The notes under the pieces were generated by a model that saw only the letters and a program-made list of their open reading frames with translations, searched no databases and had not been told where the DNA came from. Positions 6,238 through 6,308 of a stretch of DNA of 6,308 nt are shown here, piece after piece. The stretch comes from Bacteroidota bacterium (GTDB taxonomy: Bacteria > Bacteroidota > Bacteroidia > Chitinophagales > Chitinophagaceae): assembly GCA_021780705.1 (NCBI GenBank), contig JAJXYG010000295.1, positions 1 to 6,308 of the forward strand, written 5' to 3'. Positions within the stretch are counted from its first letter, which is position 1. Each line of letters opens with the position of its first letter. Made by a program: the position numbers and the translations under genes.

Positions 6238-6308
6238 ATGGTAAAGAGGTATTTGATTATTATAATGGCGCTCGGGGTGATGTGGACCTCATGCAAACAT
6301 AAAGTTTA
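6238..6308 (+). CDS. Probable lipoprotein, N-terminal fragment cut by the window edge
   Basis: Only 23 complete codons are visible, from an ATG at 6238. They encode a basic start (V-K-R), a hydrophobic stretch (YLIIIMALGVMW) and then T-S-C, followed by K-H-K-V. This is a type II (lipoprotein) signal peptide: Cys19 would be lipidated and become the mature N-terminus. The residue after Cys is Lys and no acidic residues follow closely, so the surface-export signal described for Bacteroidota lipoproteins (acidic residues just after Cys) is absent, and an inner-facing location is more likely. The start has no clear Shine-Dalgarno but sits in an A/T-rich context, as is usual in this phylum. The gene follows the ftsZ terminator, so it is probably transcribed separately. 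The family cannot be named from so short a piece. The frame is open to the edge, and the last two bases (TA) leave the next codon undecided. Confidence 0.6.
   Translation, partial: MVKRYLIIIMALGVMWTSCKHKV

Noticed and set aside
6233..6240. TATTTATG with TTG at 6213 as a promoter for the lipoprotein gene
   Set aside because: It has one mismatch to TAnnTTTG and overlaps the start codon, so the transcript would begin inside the signal-peptide codons.

Overview
The window is the distal part of a division and cell wall (dcw) cluster from a member of the Bacteroidota (Bacteroidetes). Four genes lie on the + strand: murC (missing its first codons), ftsQ, ftsA and ftsZ. A probable lipoprotein gene starts just inside the right edge. 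The phylum is inferred from several features. murC is followed directly by ftsQ, with no murB or ddl between them. FtsQ has the short-body form with an N-R-N-N-E-x-C-K-G-V segment after the membrane helix. FtsZ is very long (647 aa), opens with M-I-H-F-D-L-P-K-E-Q-S-S, and ends with an LRxLS / VPAYLRRN block. Spacers are A-rich, and most starts have weak Shine-Dalgarno sequences. Genus cannot be fixed from this sequence.

Layout: 1-1373 murC, its last codons only 5 nt before ftsQ; 1379-2557 ftsQ; 2558-2653 a 96-nt A-rich spacer with a hairpin that can cover a GGAGGT motif; 2654-4024 ftsA; 4025-4115 a 91-nt spacer with a small hairpin; 4116-6059 ftsZ; 6092-6122 an intrinsic terminator; 6123-6237 a spacer with two overlapping inverted repeats; 6238-6308 the start of a lipoprotein gene cut by the window edge.

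How the genes work together: MurC makes UDP-MurNAc-L-Ala, the first amino-acid addition to the peptidoglycan precursor. FtsZ polymerises with GTP into the cytokinetic ring. FtsA, an actin-like ATPase, ties FtsZ to the inner membrane through a C-terminal amphipathic helix. FtsQ is the single-pass, mainly periplasmic protein that recruits FtsB/FtsL and later septal wall synthesis enzymes. The single strand, the short gaps and a terminator only after ftsZ fit one transcription unit running in from upstream (inference).

I see no mobile element, CRISPR array, RNA gene or new multi-gene system. The points worth a second look are details of ordinary division genes: a basic C-terminal extension of about 130 residues on FtsQ, a hairpin in the ftsA leader that could mask its Shine-Dalgarno motif, short hydrophobic islands in the FtsZ linker, and overlapping inverted repeats upstream of the lipoprotein gene.
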